From Lates calcarifer (lineage: Eukaryota; Chordata; Actinopteri; Centropomidae), in the NCBI RefSeq assembly GCF_001640805.2, contig NC_066849.1, positions 24,364,250 to 24,428,249 on the forward strand: a DNA stretch of 64,000 bases. Direction: 5' to 3'. The position numbers and the translations under genes are program-made. The notes beneath the pieces are model-generated. The model was not told the origin of the DNA and searched no databases. It was given only the letters and a program-made list of their open reading frames with translations. Positions 12,890-26,264 of this stretch are shown here, piece by piece (positions within the stretch are counted from its first letter, which is position 1; each line of letters opens with the position of its first letter).

Positions 12890-13520
12890 TGCGACAGGCC
12901 TCATGCTGTGTCTTTGGCGGCCTACTTACAATTAGCCAACTGGCAGATCAGCAAACCAGTTTTTTCAGAACTGGGCTCCTCTGTATTATCACCAAAGACA
13001 GAGTGTGATGGCATCTGACAAAACAGGCAGTGAGACCAGACTCATATTTTCAAACGGTTGCTGTAATTAAAGGCAAAATCTGCCATCAGCTGTGTGTTCA
13101 CTCCAAATTTCTCCTGAAGTGCAAAGGAGTTGGATAAAAAAAGACTCATTTTCTATTGTGCTTCAGTCCCATTCTCCCTTTCTTTTCCCTCCTTTCATCC
13201 GTTCTTATTGTCATGGTAAAGGAGCGAACAAAACACAGTGCAGCTAAAAAAAAAACAAACAAAGAAGCCAAGCCCTGGTGCTCTTGGCTTGCCTGCGGAT
13301 CTCCATCCATCTAAAGTTGACTTCATGTTGGGCCGCCCTTGAACAGAGCATAAGGTGCAATCAGTCCAGCCCACCGGTGTGTTTATTATTATCTTTGATA
13401 TGGAATGTAATTAATGGGCGAGTGCATTGCGACCTTCTAGGACTTGTAATAAAAGCCTCTCTGCAGGAGGTCTAAGACGTGAGGTTTTATGCAAGATTAA
13501 ACAGATTTTGATGTCATGGC
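12890..13520. promoter_or_regulatory. Candidate conserved enhancer block
   Basis: The strongest part is 13270-13480. A TCF/LEF-type CTTTGAT (13393-13399), a TEAD-type GGAATG (13402-13407) and a homeodomain TAATTA (13408-13413) sit side by side with 2 bp or less between them, next to retained CpGs (GGGCGAG, TTGCGACC). The block is unique and lacks credible coding potential. This tight site grammar is what vertebrate developmental enhancers look like, but neither conservation nor function was tested. Confidence 0.35.
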
Positions 13521-16251
13521 AGCTAATGAGGGTGACACTGGCTGCATACTTTTAAGGGGAAGCCAACGCTGAGTCTATTCTTATCACTAAAATGACCATT
13601 GATCTCCCCTGTTGTCTCTGTTCAAAGAAAATCAATCTGCCACAATTGGACACAATGTTGCAGTCTATTCCCAAATGCACTTTATTTCTACCACACATTG
13701 TATGAAATCTGGAATAGAAAGTCAAGCAGGTCACATGAAGAAGCCCAAGGATTTGAAAAGTGGCAGATCTTCATAAAGCTTGTGATTAAGCCACAAGCGC
13801 TTCAACAATTTCTACCCAGAGAAAAAAGACCTTTCAATCTTCATCTTTTCAATCAGTAAATGGCTGTGTATACATGTGAGGGCTCAGGCGCTGATTGAAG
13901 GTTGAAACATGTGGCTTAACAGCCACAAGACCTGAGAGAGAAAAAAGTCCACCCTCTTGAAAGGGTTTTTGAATGTGAGTAAACTCATCTTTATTCCACA
14001 GTACATTATCAGGGTGGCTTCAGTGAAAACCACTGCTCTAAATACGAATACAACCTCCATAACCTGCCATTTCAGCTGTGTGGTTGACAGTGTCACCTGC
14101 ATTTTCTCATTATGACGAATAAACAGACCCGCTGAGAGCTAACAATGTCTCCTCTCAATGCACAAGGCTCCTGGGTGCCAAAACACTGGTAAAGGGCCTC
14201 AATGTGCTGAATGAGATACAGCACTCACTTTGGCAGCCATCCTGTCTGCAACAAGGGTCCAATTCCCTGCACTTCTCACTATAGCATACCTGTCCTGTAT
14301 GCATTCCGCATTTATGTTAAATATTTTACTGACTGGCTGACTGCAGTGCTAAAGTTGTAACTAAAGGAATCGCCTATAGTTAGTGACACGGGAGCTGCCA
14401 AAAAGCAAAGACTCCCTCCGGTAAAAGCAGCCTGACTACCAGCCTGTCAGAGCCAGCAGATGACATATCGCAGCAGGGAAAGGTGTGAGATGCTGGGCCT
14501 TGTGAGCCGGAAGATCTGGAGTTGACCCAAGTTAGATGGCTCATCCCAGAGTGGGAGGAAGGTTGGTTTACACACTGTCAGGTAGCATGACTTTACCTGA
14601 CATGCCTGAAACTAATGGGACCACCCTAAAATAAAAGCTAAATTTGGATAGCTCTGGGTTCAAAATATTGTGATTCATCTGTAGAAAACCAATATTTTTT
14701 GTGTACATTTTGTCATTTTGAGGTCTGCAGAATGTGGATTGAATCTGAAATAAAAATGGAGATATAGAAGCATCAACTAAGGTTAAGATTTAAAGTTCAA
14801 AGTTAAGCTTTGAGCTGACCATTGCAAGGACATTTTCACCTACACGAGGGGTGCTATTGGTGGATTATCCTGTCCACAATTCACTGAGGAGAATGTTAAA
14901 CCAGGCTGGCACAGTGCAGCAGGATTCGTGAGGCAGTGAGAAATGGTCCTGCATGACAGCAAGTGTGGAAGGACACCTGTCAAAGTTGTATGCTACAGGG
15001 AATATACAGCTATTGATTTTGCCAGCACACTCGGTGAGGGAGCTTTGTTGCATGGAGGGCAGTCAAAGGCATGGAATGATACACCCACCGTTAGCTTGGG
15101 ACTCCCCTGAGGATTGACCAGGACTGCAGGAGGACAACACAGTGGACTAAGGCCTGGTGGAGTCATGTGCAAAAGACTAAGTGGGGGTCAAAGTAAATAG
15201 AAAGTGAGGTTTCATTGTAATGTCAAAACTGTTAATGTGTTCTCTTTTTAACAGTTTACTTTCAAATTAAAACATCTAATTTGATAGAAAGGACATTGCT
15301 TTTGTTGCACTGGTATCAAGAGAAAGAGAACAAAAAATATGGTTAACAATACACACACCATGCAGAGTCAGAAACAAGATGCATACCAGACTTTTAAATG
15401 ATCATTTTAACATTTTAATCAGTACCTCTAAAAAATGTAAAACTGTTGATACAGACTGAGTGCTGCAGACCGAGAATCCACTGTGCTTCCTCCTTTAATT
15501 GCTGTGGGTTAAACTCTTGAATCTACTTAACCATCTGTCAGGTTTCATGAGGGCTGGCACTGACATTTAAAAACACCCAGTTTACTTTACCACATACACA
15601 AGGGTGCTGTCCCTTGTGCTGTCAAGCTAGGCTGAGCGGATATGTGAAAAGCTGCTGGTGTGTTTTTAAGACAAAAGGTTAAGCAACTGGGGACACGATA
15701 GGAGTATGAAGGCATTAGAAGTATTGTTGACTGGTCATTTTTTTCTCATTGTTATTTCATTTGGTAATCTGAATTATGCAAGTGCAGAGTTTTAAAAGTT
15801 TCTCTGTGCAAGACAAGCATGCATCACAACTAGTCTGGAAGGCAATCTTGGTCCAATATGAAACACAAATGTCATGTGGAAACTTGAATCTTCCAGTGCA
15901 AGTACCCTGAGAATGGACTTTTCAGACATCTTTTGTTCAGCACATAAACTTATAGAAAAAACTGTATTTGCATATTCATAGATTCTGGATTTTCCAGGGC
16001 AGTAGAAGGAGTAATGTAATTTTAAGGATTCTTTAAAGTAGGCAATTTAACTAGTTTTGAAAAAAACTTAAATTTGAAATTTAAATGGTAATAATGCATT
16101 TTTACATGTTTTAGGTAAAAAAAAAAAGGGAAAATTTTGATCTTGGTCTCAATGGAATTACTGACAATTTATGTGTGAGATCAGACCAAAAGATATGGTG
16201 CAGGTTGGAAAATACAGCCTCTTCAGTAGAAGATCACACGCACTTAACACC

Positions 16252-16283
16252 CCCCCTCTCTTTCTCTCTCTCACACACACACA
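16252..16283. repeat. C-run, (CT)n and (CA)n compound repeat
   Basis: A run of C, then about eight CT units with one interruption, then about six CA units. Confidence 0.85.
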
Positions 16284-16394
16284 TATGCACATTCACCTTG
16301 CTGATCATGTGGCAGTGGGTGTCATTACTCTCAGCATCTCAAGATGCCCTCGGGTCAGCTGCAACAATCTGTTTATGTCTCTGGACTCTGGACA

Positions 16395-16427
16395 TGTGTG
16401 TGTGTAAGTGTGTGTGCTGGTGTGTGA
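16395..16427. repeat. Interrupted (GT)n microsatellite
   Basis: GT units broken by AA and by CTGG; a purine-rich (GA)n patch follows at 16476-16493. Confidence 0.8.
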
Positions 16428-16719
16428 GAAAGAGTGAGTGATGGAGGGAGGCTCAGAGACAGTGAGTAATGGAAGGGGGAGAGAGAGGGAGAGAATAATG
16501 AAAACTGTCAGTCCAATGAGGGTACCACATGACTCTCCTAACACTCTGTCCTGATTCTAACACTTCTAACACTTACTCTGACTGTGACATTCAAGTATTC
16601 AGCTCTCAAAATTATAGAGTGCAGAGCTCTAAATATTTAGTCCGACTGTTAAGTAATTCCTGTCAATCTTTCTACCCACAGAAAACCTGTCTTGTAAATA
16701 TGCTTTTGCATTCTATTAT

Positions 16720-16746
16720 TCTCTCTCTCCCTCTCTCTCTTTCTCT
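16720..16746. repeat. (CT)n microsatellite
   Basis: About twelve CT units with one CC step near the middle. Confidence 0.85.
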
Positions 16747-17799
16747 TAACATTTTTGGCTAAATCAAATTGTTGATAAATTCTCTAACCACTGTGGTCTA
16801 TGTTCTCAGTTAGTACCAAAGACATAACCAGCATTGTTCACATTCATATTCATTTAATGACTAATTAATGACTACAGAACCTCACAGGTTTAATCTTGTT
16901 GCTTTGTGTTGTTTTTCCTTATTTTTATCACTTTGGTTGTCACTGGTTAATTGTTTGTTTAATGTGCTTCTATAATTGAAACTGGGTTCAAAACACTAAA
17001 AAATATGAAAATGTTGGACACTGGCCCATAGTAAGTTGAGATCTCTGCTGAGATCATCTGTTATCAGTTTTTTACACACCTGCAAAACTGCTGTGTCACC
17101 TCATCTGCAAGGGCAATTTGGGGGAAAACCTGTCATTTGGATATGCAGTGCATGTACAGTACTGTAAGAATCATCAATTCTGCAATGGAGTCTGGTGTTG
17201 TTTGTGTGCTTTTCTCATTTGACCTAAGGGTGGCAGTGTTGATTTACCATTTAGCTGCTCACCGCTCAAATCCTGCACCCCTAATCTGACAGTGGTGTAA
17301 TCCATAAATGAGAGATCACATTGGCATACAGTGAGGTCATAATTCACCCATCGAGCCAAGATACACAAAATCATCTATTTAAAGAAAACTACCACTACTA
17401 CTTAAAATTAATTGCTTCAAAAAATGCAAAGTAAAATCATACAAAAACACTTAATTATCCTAAAACAAGACAAAGGGGCTATTTTTTCTTTCCTTTTAAT
17501 GATGTGGGTCAATGCTATAAGAGCATCAAGTACCTCTCCCAATAAGGCATCATTTCACTCTTCTGGATAATTGCATAGTTTTGTGGAGAGATATATAGTG
17601 GTACTCAGGCAGTGGAAGAGGCTCTTGAAGCAGCTCAAGCCAGCACACAGTAGGGGGCAAACCAGAGCCTGGAATAAATTGCTGCTCTTGGAAAGACTAT
17701 ACTGTAAGAAAACTCTCTGTTTGAGTATATTATGTGTACCACATGAATACATGCGTATTTGTTGAGTGAAGTGAAGGGAGATAATGTGCTCTCAGAGCT

Positions 17800-18200
17800 G
17801 CCCCACTAAACCCAGTCCAATCAGCTCTGCTCTTCATTCTGAATTAACCAATACCTTTAACGAGCCATTGAGTTTTGATCAAACTTTTATACCTCGCCTG
17901 ATTTACAAATCTCTGGTCAGGTTCCACTGAGGCTCCAACAAGAAAGAGGGCTGTAAGCGTCATGCCGTCATTTACACATTAAAAAGCCTTGCCGCTTCAC
18001 AAATCAAATTTTCATAGAACATCACCTTTAGGAAGGGAGAGATTTCTGGCACCATGTTTTCTCTGTGCCTGTGTGTGAGAATCTTCCTGCCGAGTGATTT
18101 TCAAATTTTCGGTGTCACATCTGTGACTCTGTACTTTGCCAGTAAATGATGAATTGAATTTTGCATGAGCACGCTTATGTAAGTTGTAGCTGGGGAGTGA
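17800..18200. promoter_or_regulatory. Candidate conserved enhancer block
   Basis: About 400 bp of unique sequence with CCAATCAG near 17818, GAATTAACCAAT near 17841, a TTTTGATCAAA TCF-like palindrome near 17873-17883, and several isolated retained CpGs (AACGAG, CTCGCC, AAGCGTC, GCCGTC, GCCGCTT, GCCGAG, TTCGGTG). Both flanks are more AT-rich and CpG-poor. The density of preserved CpG words with AT-rich cores is the reason for the call. It is an inference without alignment. Confidence 0.33.
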
Positions 18201-20009
18201 GTGAAGCAGATAGAAAGTTAAGGGGATATTTTTCTTTTTAAAAAAAGTAAAAATTAATTAAAAAGATATCATCTCTCTACAAGCCTCAATGGAAATGCTG
18301 AAGCTAATTCAAACACCTTCCAAGTGTTGACCTAAAATTCAGCTCATAATAACAAACTATGATGAAATTTCTAACCAAAATATGAAATCAAGCTCATGAA
18401 GACTTGTTCATCTTGAAAGATTTGGAAAAAAGCAATGCCAGAGACTTACAGTATTCTACACAATCTGCTGATCCAGCTGGTGACTCTCCTACAAGTTCAT
18501 AACAAATGATCATATGACTTTTTGACTTTGTCAAAGTAAAATGACTAAACTAACTTTGACTCAGAGTCATGAATAGACGAGACATGAATACTGCACAGCA
18601 ATGCACCGAACAAGGGCACCAATAAAAGCTGCACGGCCCATCTGCTACAATGACGTATGGTGAGCCAGGACACAACATAAGCTCTCTGATTGTCTTGGTG
18701 TCTCACTGCTCTCCTATCTTCCTCCTTTGTAATGGTAATCAAAGATTCATTCTGAAGAGACACTAGCAACTTTCAGCATATTGTGTGAAAAGTGGAATTT
18801 CAAAGGACTTGTACAGAGCAGCTGTAATGAGTCCAAAGTTGGAGATGAGTATTGTAGAACAATGTCTTTTTGCTATCTCTTTCTCTCTTCTCCTCTCTGT
18901 CATAGCACCCTGCTTAATCACCCTTCAACCCGGCAGACCTGCCATCCCCACTGCACACCTCTCCAGGCTGCCAGCTTTCATGGCCCCCACCTCTCCTTAT
19001 TCACTCTTTGATGTATTCTCCAGAAATCGGCATGCCTTGAGTGCAGGAGAGCAGTGTGACAGAGCCTTCCACTCCTCCTTCACTGTCTTCTCTGTGATTA
19101 ATTCACAAGTCCAAAACAGTAACTTCCTTTGACACTAATTTCCTATGTAACATGACATCTCTGTAGTTGGCAGGACTGGGTAGGTCCAAGGATGCCTGAA
19201 TGCTGAATTCTTTCCTGTAATAAATCATTAGTCACTAGGGACCTATGTGCCCTAAATGACTTAAACAAATGAACTTGTCTGCTTTAATAAGACCTTCCAT
19301 TACCTGAACATGTTCTGTTCAAAGACAAAGGGGAAAAAAGTAATATAGTAAGGGAGTATTACATCTAGAGAAATGGGTGTATAGAAAATAATGATAAAAA
19401 TAAGTTTTAAAGTGTACATGAAATTATAATTTTCCTCTCAAAGTAGTCATGGTCATATTTGTAGAAACAGTGTGTAAATGTCAGACCTCTGTGTGGGCAT
19501 TTCCTATCACAGGACCTGGCCCTGCTGGGAGATGTGCCTCTGTGGTGTGCTTACTGGCTAGTTTAATGTTAGTGCTCAAGCGTTACTTTTTGTTCATGTT
19601 ATATGACGATTAAGTGTTTTTGTCAAGCCTCTGCACATTCAGCACTGTTTGTCCCACATTATAGAAGGGAGCCCGGTGCAGATAGAAACTACAAACTCCA
19701 TAAACTACTCTTTTATTATGACTTGTTATTTTTAAAATACGCTTTTCCTAGAGTGTAACATGTTCAAAGTTCAAGTGGTATAGAGATTCTATGTAGGCCC
19801 TTATTCCTTTGGTTTGTCAGTAGAAATGATGTCCTTTATGAATTGGTTCAGTGCCAGGCTCTGGCATTGAAGATGTTCAAGAAGAATCATATCCTTTCAA
19901 AATAAAGAGTACATGAAAACAAGGACTCAGAAAATAGTCAGTAATGTAGACTGTTTATACAAATAAAAAACATTTAGACATTTTAACCACAGAGAAACAG
20001 AAACAAAGT

Positions 20010-20042
20010 AAAAAAAAAAAAAAGGGGGGGGGGGGGGGGGGG
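20010..20042. repeat. A14-G19 homopolymer junction
   Basis: Fourteen A followed directly by nineteen uninterrupted G. A G19 run can adopt G-quadruplex or triplex structures and is prone to replication slippage and sequencing error, so the exact length is doubtful. No gene or transposon terminus is attached. Confidence 0.9.
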
Positions 20043-21545
20043 TTGTTCTATAATGGCTCATGTGGTAATATTCTGCATTATCCCCATTTCCACAGTAATA
20101 ATTCCAAGAGCACAGCAACTGAGTCTTGTAAACTAACAGCTGTGCTGAGTTTCTCTTTCAGTAGAGTGTTTATTTAATAACATTTACACGCTTTTGGGTT
20201 AAACCACTGGAAATTTTAGGTTTGCCCCTTTGGGTGTGTATCTGAGAGCAGTGTTACTCCTAAAGTGGAGGAACATGCTGCTCTACAGTAATGTTAAATT
20301 AAATATTTAAGAATATTTGTTGTCACACTAAGGAGGAAAATAAGGCCTCGGTTTAAAAAAAGTATCCTTCACCCTTTAATAAACATCAGAGTTATGACAT
20401 TAAAAGTAAAACTGATCCTTCAGGAACACACCAGCTTACCTGTGAAATATTTAATGACACACAGCTACAAATGAAGTAAAAAGGAAAAGTTATAGATATA
20501 TTGATAAAGGACTTGCCAGCTAATTAAATTAAGTATGCACTGAAAATTAGATGCTACTCACTGCTAATGAACTTAATAAATAATACTTTAGAGGCTCAAC
20601 TCTTTGACATCTGTTCCTTGACATATAGTGATGAAGTCAAAATACTTAATCATGCCTAGAACTTTTTAAAGTACAAGAACAGAAATAATAACTCTCCTTC
20701 CACTCATTTCAGCCAAACGACTGCAGTACTATAAATGTACAAGATGTGAGGAATATGTTCTTTCCTCTGTGATTTGAACAGAAACAGCTTAGTAGAACTG
20801 ACCAAAAATGAAACTGTTATGAATGTATGTGTCTAAATATGATAATTATGAATCTAAACTGAAATATGAACTAGTAAAACAGATGATACTAATATATTCA
20901 TGATGAAGAACAACTTTTACTTATCTAAGTGATGCTGAAATGGTTACTTAATAAATACTTAAAAATTGATTGTGCAAAACACTGCTTATTAATAGAGCAG
21001 ACGTATGTCGCTTATATTTTGTACATTAAGTTTAGACCAGTATTTAGTTTAAGCAGTGTACCCTTCTTAAACTGAACTGTGTAATATTCAGAGAAGCTTT
21101 ATTGTCATGTCTAATGCCAATGATGGATACTGCTGCTGTTTCAATTATTTGTGGGATACGTCTTTCAAACTCCATCTACGTTTATTTGAGTATTTTACAC
21201 TAATTGTATACAAATAAGCATGGCAAAGCCCCAACAAGAACCATTCAGTTGTAAAGTATAGTGTGAATGGCACCACAAACCAACCATGACTCCCAGAAAT
21301 GACTAATTATTTATATACAACTAATTTTCAACAGTAAATACATTTTGAAAGAAAGTAATTCTGGCCTGATTAAATTAGGACACGTTGTTAATTTATGTAT
21401 TTGACAAGTTGCAAATATGTTGATACTGAACAAATCAGTAAAATAGTCAGACAACATATTTGTTTTCTGCCAAAATCTAAATCTTGCAGTACAATGTCCA
21501 CCTATATTGACTACAGCATTGTAGTGCTTCATTCAAAAAAAGTCA

Positions 21546-21655
21546 CCTCTGAACATAACAGCTCATCAGCATAATCCAGTCAGTGATTACATTGGCACCA
21601 CATCAGAATTGGGAACATAGTTAAGTAGTATATGAACATCATTTCTAGGGCACAG
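21546..21655. repeat. Interspersed repeat, copy A (pair with 33.99 kb)
   Basis: Matches 33989-34086 in the same orientation: shared words include CATAATCCAG, CAGTGATTA, ATTGGGAA and TTTCT.GGG in the same order, with small indels. Copy A carries a short insertion after CCTCTGAACATAA. The family is unknown to me. The shared order over ~100 bp makes common descent likely. Confidence 0.55.
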
Positions 21656-22459
21656 GGTTCCACAAACCTTTCAGTTCAAAATGTTCCAATCAAAAAGCCA
21701 TCGCATCTCTTAAAAATACTGCAAGCATGGCTGACTTTGCTGCAAATAGCTCCACTCAAAGTAATTCTGTCTCAAATAGTGCAGGACAAGAAAAATAATC
21801 TTACCAGGCATTACACTACACATAACAACATACAGGAGACCAATTCAAAGATAGAAATGTCTGGTGTATCGTACTAGAGATATGCTGTAAGTGATAAGAT
21901 TAACAGTGCATGAAGCCACTGAAATTTAAAAATGTGAGTTAAGGCTGGGTGGTGAGTGGTCTCCTTAAAGCTTTTGTTTGAAGGAAGCCTTTCAATTATT
22001 CATAATATAACCCTATTAAAGTATAAAATGATCTAAGAAAATAGAACAGGTCATGTTTCCCTTTGGAGATGTTTTTAATTAAGTAATGACCATGAGTTAA
22101 TGGCCTAGTAGGATTCTACCTTCTCTAGCTTAGGGCTGACATTTGCCTCACTGGCTTTTAAACTTTTTAATTAATTGATTTATTTATTTTTAAAAAAATT
22201 TTGATTCCTAATTGCCCAGGTCATCGTAACTATGGTGACAGTGAAGGGACATCATCAGATTTTCAGGACAGAGTGATCCCTAAGAAATGTGAACATGGCA
22301 GAACCGCTATGTTTAATGGAGAGAGTGAATGATAGAGGAAGTAAATGTGAGTGTTTTGTGTGTAAAATGGAACAGCACAACACTGTGTTGTTTGCAAACA
22401 TGGGAATGAAAAGAAAAACACAACAAAGAGCAGAGAGCAGGGGAAAAAAGGGTCAGTGG

Positions 22460-22620
22460 ATGAAAGTTACTGTTGAATGACATCAGCTCTCTGCTCTCTT
22501 TCAATGGGCTCCAATTAAACCTGGAGCCAAGTGCTGCACTTCTCCTGCCCTGGCAGTTGTACAGGCATTGCCACAAGCAGAAAGATCCAACTTTATCTGC
22601 TTTAATCCCTAAATTACATT
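22460..22620. promoter_or_regulatory. Possible conserved non-coding element
   Basis: Unique, GC-balanced block with CTCCAATTAAACC (about 22509-22521), ATCCAACTTTATC and CTGCTTTAATCCC words. The texture resembles an enhancer. No alignment was available and no open frame is persuasive. Confidence 0.22.
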
Positions 22621-23019
22621 CAACATAAAGTTCTGCTATAAAAAGTGCATGAACAACTCAGGGATGGAAGAGACCTCATAAATGAATTCTGCTGCTCTAC
22701 CACAAAACCACTGCCAACTAGCTGAAGGTGTCTGTGAGGTAGAAGAAGGTCCCACAACATTTTTTTTACAGATACTTCTGGCAGACATTGTTTGATTGAC
22801 ATAATTTGCATTTGTTTTTCCTGCCAGGAGTTCACTTATAAATATATATATTTTTCTTTTTGAGGTGAAACAAGGATGAGTGTGGAATATTGATGATGCA
22901 GAAAAACCTGCTTGATTTTATTTTATTATGACTCTTGCTTCTGGGCAAAACTTGTGGTAAGCGTGGATGAGATGGTGGATGCTGTGATTGGGGTGGTGGG
23001 TGTCAAAAGAGAATTTGAA
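22621..23019. other. Short AT-rich non-coding stretch
   Basis: A short AT dinucleotide patch (about 22841-22852), a T8 run near 22760 and G/T-rich sequence near 22980-23000. No gene or mobile element seen. Confidence 0.55.
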
Positions 23020-23440
23020 ATGCCCTGTAGCCAGTAATCAGTCATCAGCATATCAGGACACTTCATTTACCAGAAGGTATGGATTCTGCTCATCCTGTTT
23101 TATGGAGGTTTATACCACAAACAGCTTATTGTATCTGCGAGTTAATCAGTCAATCTATACATTTTGTGTTATTCCACCGTGTAGTGCTGAACTCTTTTTT
23201 GCTCAATTTAAAGGCATTATTAAAAGGGATTATTAGATGTTGGGATGTCACAGCTAATAATTGGCTCAAGCCATGAATGTGAAATTCATTAAGCCAGTCC
23301 TCCACAACTCTTCTAAATGCAGATCTTTGATAAAGCCACAGGGCATATCAGACATAATTAAACTGATAATTGTGATCGCAAGAACCCTCTTTGTGCTGAA
23401 ACTGTACAGCAGAAACATTGGACATTCTTGCTGGTCTATT
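23020..23440. promoter_or_regulatory. Candidate conserved enhancer block
   Basis: Unique sequence rich in homeodomain-type sites: GTTAATCAGTCAATC (about 23140-23154), CTAATAATTGG (about 23253-23263), TAATTA (23355-23360) and GATAATTGTGATCGC (about 23364-23378). The CpGs in GATCGCAAG and CTGCGAG are isolated survivors. It lies beside a second similar block (22460-22620). Inference only. Confidence 0.33.
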
Positions 23441-25944
23441 TACAGGTAAATTACATTCATCAGTTTAATTGTATTTGATGAAATTTAAAAATATCACTCT
23501 GGTCAGTCTCTGTTGACTTAAACATATTCAGGACAGTCAAAACTAATTTTAAGCATGAGGAACATCATAGAATCTGCTTGACTACACCTTCCCCTAGCAA
23601 CCTCTTATAAACTGTAATGGCCACATGGAAAAATTGAAAACTTTAGGAATGTTGCAGCCTCCTTACTGGTCTTTGTGGAGCAGAGGCCTCCGTGAATGTT
23701 TAAGACGTTGTCTTTTTTGCCAATACACCAACTTTTCACCTCAGCCAAGCATAAAGACTTTACATATTTTCCCTTTTTCAGTTCTTGTCAAATTTTTTAT
23801 TCACAAAGTGAACACTTACATGAGAACAATTGGATGGAGGCACACTTACCATTTACACAGATAAAGTTCCAAAAGGCAGTTACTGTCTTTTCATTATAAT
23901 GAGATTTCCCTGTTGCTATTGATTTTAAATGATATGCAATAATAGAGTTATATTTTGATATATTTAGATAGTGTAGACATTACCATCTCTCCAGACATCA
24001 TCACTATCTGGCACCATCTGAACAGTTCCTCCAGTGTTTGCAGTCTCTGGTCTCAGTAGAGCAGCTAATACATGCTTGTTTGGGGGGTTTGGGAGCTGCT
24101 GTCAATCCAATGGCATCAAACCACTAGTGACACTATGACAAGTGATCACTGGGAAATGCAGTGCAGCACACAAACACAGTGACAACATTATCAGTAGAGA
24201 TGCCAGCAAAATAAAGAAAAACAAAAATATAATTGATCATCACCTGAAGGAAAGTCATTTGTCACTGTGTTGGAAAGTGCTGAGGTACAGCTAAGTACAG
24301 CATTTTTCTTACCGATTATTGATATCAGTTTAATATTGTTCACTGTCATGAGGTAGTCTGAGCTTAGCCCAGCATGGTCTTTGCACAAATACCATTTTGC
24401 TGTGGGAGAGAACCCATGCTGACAAAATCATGCAAAGTAATGAGACTGTGATAATGAGACATCAAAAACTTCTGTGCATCAAAGACTAAACCTGATTGCA
24501 AAATAATATTATCTAATACCTTTTATATTCGATAGTATGCACTTAAAAGTATATTGCTTTACTAGGGCATGAGTGATGCCTTTTTCAAAATAGTCTTCAG
24601 AGCTTCAAGTGAACACGACTCAAGCACTCTTCAGTATTATAAGTTTGGTACAAGACATAAAATAAAGAAATCCAGTGGTTCTTGTTAATGATCATTCATT
24701 TTACTAATATCCCTTAAACCAATACATCCACCATTATCACTGTGCAATAGAGATCATTTGAAGCAGTGTCAACTGTTGTTACAACAATGCTTTTGAACGT
24801 TTAAGCTGTGACATTTTTTGGCAAGAAATGCCATTATCAGCTCCAATGAAGGCTTTACTTGTCAAAATGCATCAGTAATAGTGTGTGCCAAACTGTAACC
24901 AATCAGTTTTTTTTTTCTCTCAAATGTATTACCTCACTCTCTTTGAAGTACTCACATTAGATTTGTATTTCCAACTTGCCTGTTTGCCAAAATGTCAGTG
25001 AGTCCCTCAAACTGTTCTCCAATAATGGAAGTCAGTACCATGATTGCATGGAGAAAAGCTGAGTGGTTAAAGCCACTTATTCCAGTGCTCCTGTCTGTGA
25101 GCACATTTACAGTATTTATTCTGTGCTTGGAAAACTTTTTTCGAACTACAGTCAAGACAGCAGGGCATGACAGCAGAAAGAGACAGAAAGCAGAGAGATA
25201 GTTCCTAAAGCATGAAGAATCTCTGTAATATCAACTGCTGTGACCAGGAAACCTACCTTATAACTGAGAATCTGTCAAGGAGCACGCTCAAACCACCTCT
25301 TACTGGGGATTGCTTGGTTTGACATGATATATACTGTGAAGGGAGAAAGTGAGAGGTAGAGAAAAGCAAGAGATTTAAACAGAGACAGGCAGAGAGACAG
25401 AGGGAAAATAAAGTTACTGCAGAGGCAAAAAGCTGGCACAAGGAGTGAAGCGCAGTCAGAGCCAAAGAGCAACATCGAATTGACTGCAAACACGAGACAT
25501 GAAGGGAGGGCAGAGAAGGAGGAATTGCAGCATTTAATGAAATGAAATTTTGACAGCATTCTTCATTATTGTTAAAAGCCATCCAAATTTTAACTGGTAA
25601 TCAATTGCACATTACTTCATGGATACAATCTGCTTCGTCCCATACACTGATACTAATTTACACCTGATATTTAAGGAAAATTAAAGAATTTCTTTAACCT
25701 GGGTGTTATACTCATATACCTATTCTGACTATGGGTCATGTTAACATGTACCAGACATTTGGGAAACACAGACTCTGAAAAGGTAGAAATAGGCCGCTAT
25801 TCAGTTAGCTTCAAAACCAAATCAAGGAAGTAAATTTCCAAGGGCACGGTTACATTAGGTCAGACTTGAAGACAAGCATTTGATTTGTGTGGAACTTAAA
25901 ATTTAAAATTATATCAAGCAACTGCTAGTATGTCACAATACAAT

Positions 25945-25965
25945 ATTATTATTATTATTATTATT
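25945..25965. repeat. (ATT)n trinucleotide repeat
   Basis: Seven perfect ATT units. Confidence 0.9.
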
Positions 25966-26264
25966 CAAATAAATGGGATTCTGAGCTTAAAGAACATTTT
26001 GAGAGTGAAACAGTGAAATAATTCACATGACTTCCAGGTTGCGTTGCTTCTTGGCAACTTGACAAAGCAGGAAGAGGCAGAAAAAAAATAAGTTGACACC
26101 ACTTTGGTTTGACCTGGATTGTGCCATGTTTGTTTACTCCTCCAGCTCTGCAAAGCTAATCTGCATATAAAGAGAGAATCAGATCAAATGTGGTCAGATT
26201 TGGGATAAGAACACAACACACAGCACAATACTAGATATACAGTGAAAGGCCAGTGATCACGTGT

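Larger units (their letters stand above)
13521..17799. other. Non-coding stretch with CT/CA-rich islands
   Basis: No open frame exceeds 88 codons, and the longest (16175-16441) runs through simple CT/CA/GT repeats. Simple repeats cluster at 16.25-16.75 kb. The remainder is unique AT-rich DNA in which I see no transposon ends, RNA gene or regulatory cluster. Confidence 0.6.
18201..22459. other. Non-coding AT-rich stretch
   Basis: The longest open frame is 115 codons (18785-19132), without a recognisable domain. Contents: the A14-G19 homopolymer junction (20010-20042), one copy of a repeat that also occurs at 33.99 kb (21546-21655), and otherwise unique AT-rich DNA. No RNA gene or promoter was recognised. 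Confidence 0.6.

Noticed and set aside
18785..19132. 115-codon open frame
   Set aside because: Lies in pyrimidine-rich sequence, overlaps another open frame, and the predicted peptide is compositionally simple with no domain.
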